Both the position numbers and the translations under genes were made by a program. This document shows, piece after piece, positions 54,901-63,651 of a DNA stretch of 64,000 nt (positions are counted from its first letter, which is position 1; every line of letters begins with the position of its first letter). This DNA is from an uncultured Actinoplanes sp. (GTDB lineage Bacteria > Actinomycetota > Actinomycetes > Mycobacteriales > Micromonosporaceae). The stretch covers positions 6,872 through 70,871 of the forward strand of contig NZ_CAKUCL010000004.1 of assembly GCF_934643405.1 (NCBI RefSeq), given 5' to 3'. Below the pieces are notes generated by a model that was not told the DNA's origin, did not search any database, and was given only the letters and a program-made list of their open reading frames with translations.

Positions 54901-56349
54901 ATGCGCTGCTTGGTGACCGGTGCCACTGGATATATCGGTGGCCGCCTCGCCCCCCGGCTGCTGGAGGCCGGGCAGCAGGTCCGCTGCCTGACCCGCAGCA
55001 CCGGGCGGATGCGCGACGTGCCGTGGGTGACCCGCGCCGAGGTGGTCGAGGGCGATCTGACCGACCGGGAGTCGCTGCGTGCCGCCTTCGACGGGGTGGA
55101 TGTCGCCTACTTCCTGGTGCATTCGCTGGGCCGGCGTGACTTCGAGGAGCTGGACCGGCGCGCGGCGCACAACTTCGCCGAGGCGGCCCGCGAGGCCGGG
55201 GTGAGCCGCATCGTCTACCTGGGCGGCCCGGAACCGGAGGCGGACCAGCGGCCGTCGGCCCATCTGCGCTCCCGGGCCGAGGTGGCCCGCATCCTCCTGG
55301 ACGGCGCGGTGCCCACGGCGGTGCTGCGCGCGCCGGTGATCATCGGCTCCGGTTCGGCCTCGTTCGAGATGCTGCGCTATCTCACCGAGCGGCTCCCGGT
55401 CATGGTCACGCCGCGCTGGGTGCGCAACCGCATTCAACCGATTGCCGTACGGGACGTTCTCCGTTACCTCATCGCGGCGGCGACCCTGCCGGACGACGTT
55501 CACCGGGCCTTCGACATCGGCGGACCGGACGTCCTGACGTACGAGCAGATGATGCGCCGCTACGCGAAGGTGGCCGGGCTGCGCCGCCGGGTCATCGTCC
55601 CGTTGCGGCCGCTCAGTCCCTGGCTGTCCGCGCACTGGGTGGGCCTGGTCACGCCGGTGCCGAACGCGATCGCCCGCCCGCTGGTGGCCAGCCTGGTGCA
55701 CGAGGCGGTGGCCCACGAGCACGACATCGCCAAGTACGTCCCGGGCGACGACCCGATCGGCTTCGACGCCGCGGTCCGCCTGGCGCTGAGCAAGATCCGC
55801 GACGCGAACGTGGAGACCCGCTGGTCCACCGCGTCCGGGCTGGACGCCGCCGCCGACTCGCTGCCCTCCGACCCGGACTGGGCCGGCGGCAGCGTCTACG
55901 TCGACGAGCGGAGCCGCGAGGTGGCCGCCCCGGTCGAGTCGCTGTGGCGGGTGATCGAGGGGGTCGGCGGCGACAACGGCTGGTACTCGTTCCCGCTGGC
56001 CTGGTCGATACGCGGCTGGCTGGACCGGCTGGTCGGCGGGGTGGGCCTGCGCCGCGGCCGGCGCGACCGGCACCACCTGCGGGTCGGCGAGGCGCTGGAC
56101 TGGTGGCGGGTCGAGGAGATCGTGCCCGGTTCGCTGCTGCGGCTGCGCGCCGAGATGCGGGTGCCGGGCCGGGCCTGGCTGGAGATGTGCGCGATCCCGG
56201 ACGGCGAGGGGCGCAGCATCTACCGGCAGCGGGCGGTGTTCCTGCCGCGCGGGCTGGCCGGGCACGCGTACTGGGCGTCGGTGCTGCCCTTCCACGGCCT
56301 GGTCTTCAACGGCATGGCCCGCAACATCGCGCGCGGCGCGGAGAGTTAG
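54901..56349 (+). CDS. NAD(P)-binding Rossmann protein with C-terminal DUF2867/START-like domain
   Basis: The first 270 residues are an extended/atypical short-chain dehydrogenase fold: nucleotide-binding [22 protein letters not shown], then [28 protein letters not shown]. The catalytic Tyr/Lys pair is not evident in the usual place, so it may be a binding or redox protein rather than a standard SDR. The last 200 residues match DUF2867 ([32 protein letters not shown]). The same fusion is widespread in actinobacteria with unknown function. The ATG at 54901 is divergent from glyA; the end overlaps the convergent sua5 gene by 4 bp. It interrupts the old sua5-glyA neighbourhood. Confidence 0.86.
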   Translation: MRCLVTGATGYIGGRLAPRLLEAGQQVRCLTRSTGRMRDVPWVTRAEVVEGDLTDRESLRAAFDGVDVAYFLVHSLGRRDFEELDRRAAHNFAEAAREAGVSRIVYLGGPEPEADQRPSAHLRSRAEVARILLDGAVPTAVLRAPVIIGSGSASFEMLRYLTERLPVMVTPRWVRNRIQPIAVRDVLRYLIAAATLPDDVHRAFDIGGPDVLTYEQMMRRYAKVAGLRRRVIVPLRPLSPWLSAHWVGLVTPVPNAIARPLVASLVHEAVAHEHDIAKYVPGDDPIGFDAAVRLALSKIRDANVETRWSTASGLDAAADSLPSDPDWAGGSVYVDERSREVAAPVESLWRVIEGVGGDNGWYSFPLAWSIRGWLDRLVGGVGLRRGRRDRHHLRVGEALDWWRVEEIVPGSLLRLRAEMRVPGRAWLEMCAIPDGEGRSIYRQRAVFLPRGLAGHAYWASVLPFHGLVFNGMARNIARGAES

Positions 56350-57281
56350 GCGGCGGCGCGGCTCAGGCGGTCCCGGACGGCCAGCCACTCCTCGGTGGCC
56401 GGCGGCTCCCGCACCAGGATGGTGGCCACCCCCGCGTCGTCCAGCCGGTGCAGCGCGGCGTACAGGTCGGCGGCGTACTCGGCCGGGTCGCCGGAGAGCA
56501 CCTCGGCGCCCGCCACCGCGGCCGGCTCATAGGTGAGCACCCCCACCGACTCGGAGACGTCCGCCTCCCGCACCTCGCCGACCAGCACCACCTTGGCCCG
56601 TGGCGCGTAGTGGCGCTTGCTCATCCCGGGAGAGTTCCGGGCGGTTCCCGCGTGCGGCAGCGCGATGGTCCCGAGAACCTCGCGCAGCTCCCGCAACGGC
56701 AGTGCGCCCGGCCGCAGCAGGGTCGGCACCGGCGTGGTCAGGTCGAGCACGGTCGACTCGATACCGCGCGCGGCCGGGCCGCCGTCGAGCACCAGCGGCA
56801 CGTCGGGCAGGCTGCGCAGCACGTGCTCCGCGGTGGTCGGCGAGATGGCCTCGGACCGGTTGGCGCTCGGCGCGGCCAGCGGCAGCCCGGTGATCTCGAG
56901 CAGGCTGAGCGCCACCTCGTGCGCCGGGATCCGGATCGCGATGGTGTCACCCGCCGTGCCCGCCTCGGGCAGCCGCGGGTCGCGCGGCACGACCAGGGTC
57001 AGCGGGCCGGGCCAGAACCTCGCGGCCAGTTCGTCCGCGGCTGCCGGCCACTCCCGGGCCAGCGAACGGGCCGCCTCGACGCTCGGCACGTGCACGATCA
57101 ACGGGTTCCAGGACGGCCGGTTCTTCAGCCGGTAGACCTCGCCGATCGCCCTGGCGGACAGCGCGTTGGCGCCCAGCCCGTAGACGGTCTCGGTCGGGAA
57201 GGCCACCACCGACTCGGCCTTGAGCAGTTCGGCGGCGCGGCGCAACCCCTCGGCGTCCGGCCGGACGATCCGGCCGGTCAC
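56346..57281 (-). CDS. Threonylcarbamoyl-AMP synthase, two-domain Sua5 type
   Basis: The enzyme makes threonylcarbamoyl-AMP for the t6A37 modification of tRNA. The YrdC/TsaC domain (about 1-200) has VVAFPTETVYGLGANAL, KNRPSWNPLIVHV, FWPGPLTLVV and APSANRSEAISPTTAEHV. The extra C-terminal Sua5 domain (about 215-311) follows SPGMSKRHYAPRAKV, the hinge motif of Sua5 proteins. The start GTG overlaps the phosphatase stop (GTGA), so it is the last gene of a prmC-tsaC-phosphatase-sua5 operon. A second, single-domain paralogue lies 0.6 kb upstream. Confidence 0.93.
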   Translation of the reverse strand: MTGRIVRPDAEGLRRAAELLKAESVVAFPTETVYGLGANALSARAIGEVYRLKNRPSWNPLIVHVPSVEAARSLAREWPAAADELAARFWPGPLTLVVPRDPRLPEAGTAGDTIAIRIPAHEVALSLLEITGLPLAAPSANRSEAISPTTAEHVLRSLPDVPLVLDGGPAARGIESTVLDLTTPVPTLLRPGALPLRELREVLGTIALPHAGTARNSPGMSKRHYAPRAKVVLVGEVREADVSESVGVLTYEPAAVAGAEVLSGDPAEYAADLYAALHRLDDAGVATILVREPPATEEWLAVRDRLSRAAA

Positions 57282-57874
57282 GGCAGGAGCAGTGTGGCGA
57301 ACGGGACCACGGTGTCCTCGATCTCGTCGCCGATTCGCTGGAACGTCTGGTCACCGCGGCCCCACGGGTCGTCCAGGTCGTCGCCGGGCAGCGGGGACTC
57401 GCCCTGCCGCAGCCGGTGGACGGCGGCCACGATGGCGACGCCGCGGTCGTGCACGGCGTCCGCTTCGGCGTCGGCGGTGGGCAGCGCGGCCGCGTCCACC
57501 GCGCTCAGCAGCCGGCCGAACTCGCCCATCACGAACGTGCGGTCGGCGGCGTCCGGGCGCAGCGCGACCACGTAGTCGTACTGGTCGGCGGTGGCCGTGA
57601 AGATCAGATCGGCCTCGTCGATGAAGTCCCCGCGCAGCTTGCGGGCTTCGAAGCCCTCGGCCGAGCCGCCCCGGGCCTGGACCTGGCGGGCCGCCGGCGG
57701 GTTCATCTCCTCGCCCTCGTGCCAGCCGCCGGTGCCGGCGCTGACGCTGCGGACCAGTTGCTCGGCCGGGGCGCCGGCCCGGTCCCGTACCGCCCGGGCG
57801 AGGAGCCGCTCGGCCATCGGCGACCGGCAGATGTTGCCCATGCAGACGTGCAGGACGGTGAACGGCGCCGCCAC
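57278..57874 (-). CDS. Low-molecular-weight protein tyrosine phosphatase
   Basis: The active-site loop is CMGNICRSPMAE (nucleophile Cys11, Arg17) near the N-terminus, and the general acid is in DDLDDPWGRGDQTF near the end. The loop has Ile at the position where the arginine phosphatase YwlE of Bacillus has Thr, which favours phosphotyrosine as substrate. The 198 residues exceed the usual 150-160. The order tsaC-phosphatase-sua5-glyA recalls ywlC-ywlE-glyA of Bacillus. It starts one base after tsaC and overlaps sua5 by 4 bp. Confidence 0.93.
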   Translation of the reverse strand: MAAPFTVLHVCMGNICRSPMAERLLARAVRDRAGAPAEQLVRSVSAGTGGWHEGEEMNPPAARQVQARGGSAEGFEARKLRGDFIDEADLIFTATADQYDYVVALRPDAADRTFVMGEFGRLLSAVDAAALPTADAEADAVHDRGVAIVAAVHRLRQGESPLPGDDLDDPWGRGDQTFQRIGDEIEDTVVPFATLLLP

Positions 57875-57875
57875 C

Positions 57876-58520
57876 TCACGCCTCCGGAGCGAGCAGGTCG
57901 GGCACCACGTCGCGCAGCTTCTCCAGCGGGATGGCGCCGGCTCGCAGCACCCGCGGGACGTCGCCGGTCACGTCGACGATCGTGCTGGGCGCCGGGTCGG
58001 CCGCCGGACCGGCCTCCAGGTAGACGCGGACCGCGTACTCCAGCTGCTCGCGGGCCTCCTCGGCGGTGGTCGGCGCGGGCCGGCCGATCTTGTTGGCCGT
58101 GGTGACCGCCATCGGGCCGACCTCGCGCAGCACCTCGAGCGCCACCGGGTGCAGCGGCATCCGGATCGCAACCTGCCCGCCGGTGTTCCCCAGGTCCCAC
58201 TGCAGGCTGGGCGAATGCTCGACGTAGAGGGTCAGCGCGCCGGGCCAGAACGCGTCGGCCAGCTCGCGCGCCGCCTTGGGCAGCGAGTAGACCAGGCCGT
58301 CCAGCGTGTGGCGGGAGCCGACCAGCACCGGCGGCGGGACGTGTTCGGCCGAGCTGCGGGCATAGTGCAGCGCGGTGATCGCGTGCGGGGTGAAGGCGTC
58401 CGCGCCGACGCCGTACACCGTGTCGGTGGGCATCACGACGAGTTCGCCGCTCTTCGCCGCCTCGACGGCGGCGGCGACGCCGCGATCACGATCCGCGGTC
58501 GAGCGGCAGTCGTAGAGCAT
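57876..58520 (-). CDS. Threonylcarbamoyl-AMP synthase, single-domain TsaC type
   Basis: A 214-residue YrdC-fold protein: LVVMPTDTVYGVGADAFTPHAI, FWPGALTLYVEHSP, VAIRMPLHPVALEVL, TTANKIGRPAPTTAEEAREQL and a C-terminal LRAGAIPLEKL. Where the two-domain Sua5 reads KNRPSWNPL, this copy has a divergent segment (RSSAEHVPPPVLV), so substrate handling may differ. It is next to prmC, the usual place of the actinobacterial Sua5/TsaC gene, so it may be the ancestral copy. ATG 58520 is used; GTG 58523 is possible. Confidence 0.92.
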   Translation of the reverse strand: MLYDCRSTADRDRGVAAAVEAAKSGELVVMPTDTVYGVGADAFTPHAITALHYARSSAEHVPPPVLVGSRHTLDGLVYSLPKAARELADAFWPGALTLYVEHSPSLQWDLGNTGGQVAIRMPLHPVALEVLREVGPMAVTTANKIGRPAPTTAEEAREQLEYAVRVYLEAGPAADPAPSTIVDVTGDVPRVLRAGAIPLEKLRDVVPDLLAPEA

Positions 58521-58557
58521 CACACCGTGCAGTCTGCCATGTGGCGCCCGGCACCCA

Positions 58558-59430
58558 TCACCTGCGGCGGGCCGTCGCGAACCGGGGCCGGCCGGTCAGG
58601 TCCCGGTGCGCGGTCACGCCGGTGAACCCGCCGTGCTCGGTCAGCAGCCCCGGCACCGCGTCGCCGTGCACGTCATCGTGCTCGATGCCGACCTGTCCGC
58701 CGGGCCGCAGCAGGGCCGCGGCCAGGGCGATCACCGGCCGGATCACGCTCAGGCCGTCCGCGCCGCCGAACACCGCCTCGGCCGGGTCGTGGTCGGCCAC
58801 CTCGGGCGGGACCGGGGTGCCGTCCGGCACGTACGGCGGGTTGCAGAGCAGCACGTCCACCCCGCCATGCAGGCCGGACAGCAGCTCCGGGTCGGTCACG
58901 TCGCCCTCGACCACCTCGACCCGCGGGTAGCCGGCCGCGTTGCGCCGCAGGAACGACAGCGCCACCGGCGAGCGTTCCACCGCGATCACCCGGCCCGGAT
59001 CGGCCTCGTGGGCCACCGAGAGCGCGATCGCCCCGGTACCGCTGCACAGATCCACCACCGTGCCGCCGCTCGGCACCACCTCGATGCCCCAGCCGGCCAG
59101 CAACTCGGTCTCCGGGCGCGGCACGAACACCCCGTCACCTACCGAGAGCTCCAGATGGCGGAAGGCCGCGGTGCCGAGCAGGTGCTGCAACGGGATCCGG
59201 CGGGCCCGCTCGGCGACCAGCGCGGTGTACCGCCGGCGCTCGTCGCCGCGCATCCGGCCGACCAGAAAGAGCCTGCTCCGCGGTATCTCGAGGACATGCG
59301 CGGCGAGCAGCTCAGCGTCCACTCGCGGCGACTCGACGCCGGCCGCGGCCAGTTGCGCGGTCGCCGCCGCGAGAGCCCGGCTCCAGGGGTGTTCGTCGTC
59401 CGCGTCCACGGCATAATCATCAAACGTCAC
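58558..59430 (-). CDS. prmC: Release factor glutamine methyltransferase
   Basis: PrmC methylates the Gln of the GGQ motif in release factors. Visible motifs are the SAM-binding VVDLCSGTGAIALSVAHE and the catalytic LLCNPPYVPDGTPVP, preceded by a helical N-terminal domain that includes the FVPRPETELL segment. The GTG at 59430 is the best start and has only a weak ribosome binding site. Its substrate gene prfA is normally adjacent; here three plus-strand genes separate them. Confidence 0.93.
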   Translation of the reverse strand: MTFDDYAVDADDEHPWSRALAAATAQLAAAGVESPRVDAELLAAHVLEIPRSRLFLVGRMRGDERRRYTALVAERARRIPLQHLLGTAAFRHLELSVGDGVFVPRPETELLAGWGIEVVPSGGTVVDLCSGTGAIALSVAHEADPGRVIAVERSPVALSFLRRNAAGYPRVEVVEGDVTDPELLSGLHGGVDVLLCNPPYVPDGTPVPPEVADHDPAEAVFGGADGLSVIRPVIALAAALLRPGGQVGIEHDDVHGDAVPGLLTEHGGFTGVTAHRDLTGRPRFATARRR

Positions 59431-59490
59431 GTGCGACGCCGTCCGGCCGGGTCGGCGCACGGACGCACGTCACGCGGCAGGAGGCGCCTG

Positions 59491-60996
59491 GTGAGTTGGT
59501 TGGACCAGCTCGCAGAAAATGTCGAGGAATTGCGCCGCGCCGGAAAGCTCCAGCAGGACGGCCGGTCCGCCCAGGCGCTGCCGATCCTCGACCAGGTCCT
59601 CGCCGTGTCCACCGACCCCACCACCCGGGCGTACGCGTTGGTGCAGCGCTTCGGCGCACTGATCAACCTGGGCCGGGTCGCCGAGCTCACCGCCGCGATG
59701 ACGGCCGCGGACAACGCCGTACGGGAGATTCCCGATCCTTATCTCCGGGGCCAGATGCACGCCTTCGCCGCCCTGGGCGACTACCTGCAGCGCAAGCTGG
59801 AGCGGGGCGTGACCCACCTGGTGCAGGCGTCCCGCTCGCTGGCCGCGGTGCCGGAGAGCGACAAGGAGACCGCCTGGGGCTGGCACGACCTCGCGATGGC
59901 GTATTCCTACCTCGGCTTCCACGGGCAGGCGCTGACCGCGATCGAGCAGGCCCGGCAGGTCGGCGCCGAGGCGGGTCTGGCCCCGGAGATCTTCGCGGCG
60001 CCCGGCATCCGGCTGCGCAACGCGGTGTCGCTGGATCATCAGGGCGACACCGACGGCTGCCTGCGGGTGCTGCGCGACATCGACGCCGAGCTGACCCGGT
60101 ACGTGGCGATCGGCGCCGACCAGATGCGCCCGGGCAGCCGCGCGGCGTACGGGTATGCCCTGGCCCGCCGTGCCGCGCTGGGCGAGGAGACCGAGGCGAA
60201 CGCCGCCGAGTGGCTGACCGGCGGCGGCGACAGCGTGCGCACCCGTGACCTGCACCATCTCGGCAACGTCTGCCTGCTGATCGCGGCCGGCAAGCCGGAG
60301 CAGGCGCTGTCCATGCTGGACGCCGTGCCGGTGTCGCCGGAGATCCTGGGCGCGGCCGAACCGGCCCGGCTGCGCAGCATCTGCCACGCCAGCGCCGGTG
60401 ACCACGCCGCCGCGCACGCCGCCGACCGTTACGCGTTCCGGCTGGCTGCCCAGCGCATCGACCGGCTCCGCGACGGCTTCCTGGACGGCGTCGCCGCCCG
60501 TCTCGACGCCCAGGAGACCCAGCGCGACCCCGGCCGGTACGGCGACGAGTCGCTCACCGATCCGCTGACCGGCCTGCCCAACCGCCGTCAGCTGGAGCGT
60601 TACGTGACGGCCATGCTGGCCCGCGGGGAACGTGCCGCGGTCGGCGTCTGCGACCTGATCGGCTTCACCGAGGTCAACACCCGGCACGGCCGGCACTGCG
60701 GCGACCTGGTGCTGCAACGCGTCGCCGGCGTGCTGAACCGGGTGATGCGGCGCGGCGACTTCGTGGCCCGCTTCGCCGGCGACGAGTTCGTGCTGGTGCT
60801 GCCCGGCGCCGGCGCGGCGCAGGCCGCCGAGGTCTCGCGCCGGATCACCGCCGCGACCGAGGCGGAGAATTGGAACGTGCTCGTGCCCGGGACACCGATC
60901 GGCCTGGCGTCGGGATGGTCGGAGGTGGGCGCCAACGGCCGCACCCTCAGCGCCGCCCTCGCCGCCGCGGCCGCGAGCCGCGCGCCGACCCGATGA
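59491..60996 (+). CDS. TPR-GGDEF protein, probable cytoplasmic diguanylate cyclase
   Basis: The first 340 residues form TPR-like helical repeats (for example ALPILDQVLAVSTDPTTRAYALVQRFGALINLGR and LAMAYSYLGFHGQALTAIEQARQVG). The last 145 are a GGDEF domain with DPLTGLPNRRQLERYV. The signature reads A429-G-D-E-F433, with an RxxD inhibitory site at 420-423 (RRGD). The substrate motif is degenerate (CDLIGFTEVNTRHG in place of DxDxFKxxND) but keeps the first Asp, the Asn and the later GD. Such AGDEF proteins can be active. There is no membrane helix. GTG 59491 follows AGGAGG. The next gene overlaps (ATGA), so signalling is tied to the beta-propeller genes. Confidence 0.88.
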   Translation: MSWLDQLAENVEELRRAGKLQQDGRSAQALPILDQVLAVSTDPTTRAYALVQRFGALINLGRVAELTAAMTAADNAVREIPDPYLRGQMHAFAALGDYLQRKLERGVTHLVQASRSLAAVPESDKETAWGWHDLAMAYSYLGFHGQALTAIEQARQVGAEAGLAPEIFAAPGIRLRNAVSLDHQGDTDGCLRVLRDIDAELTRYVAIGADQMRPGSRAAYGYALARRAALGEETEANAAEWLTGGGDSVRTRDLHHLGNVCLLIAAGKPEQALSMLDAVPVSPEILGAAEPARLRSICHASAGDHAAAHAADRYAFRLAAQRIDRLRDGFLDGVAARLDAQETQRDPGRYGDESLTDPLTGLPNRRQLERYVTAMLARGERAAVGVCDLIGFTEVNTRHGRHCGDLVLQRVAGVLNRVMRRGDFVARFAGDEFVLVLPGAGAAQAAEVSRRITAATEAENWNVLVPGTPIGLASGWSEVGANGRTLSAALAAAAASRAPTR

Positions 60997-62333
60997 CCCT
61001 CATCGAGCTCGGCGAGGCCACCTGGCCCGAGGAGGAGCATCTTCAGCGTCCGCGACCGCCGATCGGCCGGCGGCAGATCCGCAAGGTCGCCGTGGCCGTG
61101 GTGGCGGGGCTGTGCCTGGCCGGCCTGACCGCGTCCCAACGGCCGGCCCCGCCGCGCGTGCAAACACTCTGGAGCGCACCCAGCTGGCCCGAGTTCGGCA
61201 TGGTGGTCGCCGCCGGCACCGCGTTCACCCAGCAGACCGACCCCGGCGGCATCCGGATCACCGCGTTCGCCCTGGACAGCGGGGAACAGCGGTGGAGCCG
61301 GGTGGTCGGCGACGCGGCCGGCTTCCTCCAGGCGGCCGAGCCGGCCGGGCTGCTGCTGGCGTCGGCCGACCGGCAGGTCGCGGCCCTGGTGCCGGGCGCC
61401 GCCGAGCCGCTCGCGCCGGAGTTCTCCCGGCAGACCATCGCGCTGGACATGCGCACCGGCGAGGAACGCTGGCGGGCCCCCGGCGAGGTGCAGGCCATCG
61501 AGGCGCGAACCGCGACGATGACCGAGTACCGCGACGATGGCACGCCGCGGCGGCTCCGGGTGATCCGGCTGGCCGACGACCACGTCATGTGGTCGATCGA
61601 CGCGACCGATATCGACGCCCACACCGTGGCCCACACCGGCGACCAGCCGACCGCGTTCATCACGGTGAAGACCGACGGCACCGCGACGGTCCACCGGTAC
61701 GCCGACGGCACCCGCCTGGTCACCGGGCACATCCCGTGGACCCGGCCGAAGCGCGAGGGCGGCTACTTCAACGACCTGTTCGCCATCGGCGGCCGCCTGA
61801 TCGCCTACGCCCACCAGCCCGACAGGTCCATCACCGAGGCGTACGACCTGGCGACGTTGCGGATGGTCTGGGGCCTGGAGGCCGCCGACGGCTATGTGAC
61901 GCCGTGCGGCACCGGGGTCTGCTTTCAGGGGGGCGCCACCGTGATGGCGCACGACGCGGCCACCGGCAAGCCGCTGTGGACGCTTCCGGTCACCGCCAAC
62001 GTCTGGCCGATCTCGGACGACCGGATCGTGCTCTACGAGGGCGACTCCGACACCGACCACCTGTCCGTGATCGACGCGCGCACCGGAGCGACGCTCGGCG
62101 AGCGGCCGACGGGCAGCATGGTGTGGACCGACCGGCCCGGCACCGCGATGCTGCTGACCAGGGCGGTCGGCTCGCCGCCGGACCGCACCGTGCTCACCCG
62201 ATGGGACACACGCACCGGGCGTCAGGACGTGCTCGGCCTGATCGACCACCTCACCGGCTCCGGCTGCCAATCCGCCCCGGGATACGTGATCTGCCAGATC
62301 GGCACCAAGATCGAGGTCACGGTGGTGCGCTGA
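60993..62333 (+). CDS. Membrane-anchored PQQ-like beta-propeller protein (first of two)
   Basis: A 446-residue protein with a 25-residue cytoplasmic start (TLIELGEATWPEEE), one membrane helix (about 31-50, KVAVAVVAGLCLAGLTA) and an extracellular domain of repeated beta-propeller blades. The blades carry the PQQ/WD-like pattern (ITAFALDSGEQRWSR, TIALDMRTGEERWRA, VMAHDAATGKPLWTL). The pair Cys/Cys in CGTGVCF may form a disulfide. No quinone ligand residues are evident, so an enzymatic role is doubtful; a binding or sensing role is more likely. It overlaps the TPR-GGDEF gene by 4 bp. Confidence 0.8.
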   Translation: MTLIELGEATWPEEEHLQRPRPPIGRRQIRKVAVAVVAGLCLAGLTASQRPAPPRVQTLWSAPSWPEFGMVVAAGTAFTQQTDPGGIRITAFALDSGEQRWSRVVGDAAGFLQAAEPAGLLLASADRQVAALVPGAAEPLAPEFSRQTIALDMRTGEERWRAPGEVQAIEARTATMTEYRDDGTPRRLRVIRLADDHVMWSIDATDIDAHTVAHTGDQPTAFITVKTDGTATVHRYADGTRLVTGHIPWTRPKREGGYFNDLFAIGGRLIAYAHQPDRSITEAYDLATLRMVWGLEAADGYVTPCGTGVCFQGGATVMAHDAATGKPLWTLPVTANVWPISDDRIVLYEGDSDTDHLSVIDARTGATLGERPTGSMVWTDRPGTAMLLTRAVGSPPDRTVLTRWDTRTGRQDVLGLIDHLTGSGCQSAPGYVICQIGTKIEVTVVR

Positions 62334-62334
62334 G

Positions 62335-63651
62335 ATGGCCACCATCGACCTGGGCGAAGTCACCACCACCGAGCCGCAGCTCCCGCCCGTGCCGCTGAAC
62401 CACCGGCGCATCGCGAGGACCCTGCTGGCCGCGCTGGCCGTCCTCGGCCTGCTCGTCGCCGGCGGCTCCGCCCGGCCGGCCGCGCCGTTCCTGCACACCG
62501 CGTGGAGCACCGAGATGCTGGAGAGCGACCACGCCGGCTTCACCGACACGACGGCCTTCGTCAGCCGCGGCAACGACGGCCGCACCGAGATCACCGCGTA
62601 TCGGCTGACCGACGGCCGCAAGCTCTGGTCCACGCTGATCGACGAGATCGGTCCGCTGGCGCCCGAACCCATCCCCGGCGGCGTGGTGCTGCTGCGCACC
62701 GACCCCGTCACGGTCGAGCGCCAGAAGCCGGACACCACCCGGCTCGCGCTGTTCTTCTACCGCAGCACGATCGCCCTGGACGCCACCACCGGCGCCCAGC
62801 TGTGGCGGGCGCCCGGCGAACAGGGCGCGCTCGGCGACGGCCGGGTGCTGCTCGGCGAGCACGACGAGCGCGGTGACCTGTTCCGCCTCACCATGATCGG
62901 CCTTCGCGACGGCCGCCGCGTGTGGAGCCGCCCGGTGCCGGGCGCCGAGTCCTGGACGATCCTGCGACCGGGCGACCGGCCGGCCGAGGTGGTCACGGTC
63001 GACGCGGACAACCGGGTGACCTTCCTGCGGTACGACGACGGATCGGTGATCCGGTCGGCGAAGCTGCCGGGGCGGGTCAGCACGGTCAGCTTCCTCGAGG
63101 GGTACCTGCTCGCGACCGACGCGCGCATCGAGTCCACGTCCTATCAGGAAGACACCACGGTCTACCGCTGGGACGACCTGTCCCCGCAGTGGACGGTCGA
63201 GACCACCGACGGCGGGCTCATCGAATGCGCCCCCCTGCTCTGCACGGCCGACCAGACCGGCGTGATCGCCCACGACCCGGCAACCGGCCGTGAGCTGTGG
63301 CGCATGCCCGGCGTACGGACAGCCCGGCCGGCCGGCGACAACCGGCTGCTGCTCTACGACTTCCAGGACGAGGGCAACACGACGCTGGTGGATGCGATGA
63401 GCGGCCGGCCGATCGGCGGCACGACGCCCGGCCAGATCCCGTGGGCGAGCGCCCGGCACGGCTCGGTGCTGGTGCTGCACCACACCCGGCGGCCCATCGG
63501 CCTGGTCTCGGTCACCCGGCTCGACCTGGCCACCGGGACGACCACGCTGCTCGGCGCGATCGACTCGGTTCAAGAGATCACCTGCTGGGACCTCGAGCAC
63601 TACCTCGCCTGCCCGCAACGGGGCCGGCTGGTCGTCACGGACGTCGGCTGA
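62335..63651 (+). CDS. Membrane-anchored PQQ-like beta-propeller protein (second of two)
   Basis: A 438-residue paralogue of the preceding protein, one base after it. It has the same plan: a cytoplasmic start ([14 protein letters not shown]), a membrane helix (about 26-45) and propeller blades ([45 protein letters not shown]). The IxLGE motif at the start of both proteins is shared and faces the cytoplasm, where it could be recognised by a partner. Its end overlaps the convergent prfA stop by 17 bp. Confidence 0.8.
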   Translation: MATIDLGEVTTTEPQLPPVPLNHRRIARTLLAALAVLGLLVAGGSARPAAPFLHTAWSTEMLESDHAGFTDTTAFVSRGNDGRTEITAYRLTDGRKLWSTLIDEIGPLAPEPIPGGVVLLRTDPVTVERQKPDTTRLALFFYRSTIALDATTGAQLWRAPGEQGALGDGRVLLGEHDERGDLFRLTMIGLRDGRRVWSRPVPGAESWTILRPGDRPAEVVTVDADNRVTFLRYDDGSVIRSAKLPGRVSTVSFLEGYLLATDARIESTSYQEDTTVYRWDDLSPQWTVETTDGGLIECAPLLCTADQTGVIAHDPATGRELWRMPGVRTARPAGDNRLLLYDFQDEGNTTLVDAMSGRPIGGTTPGQIPWASARHGSVLVLHHTRRPIGLVSVTRLDLATGTTTLLGAIDSVQEITCWDLEHYLACPQRGRLVVTDVG

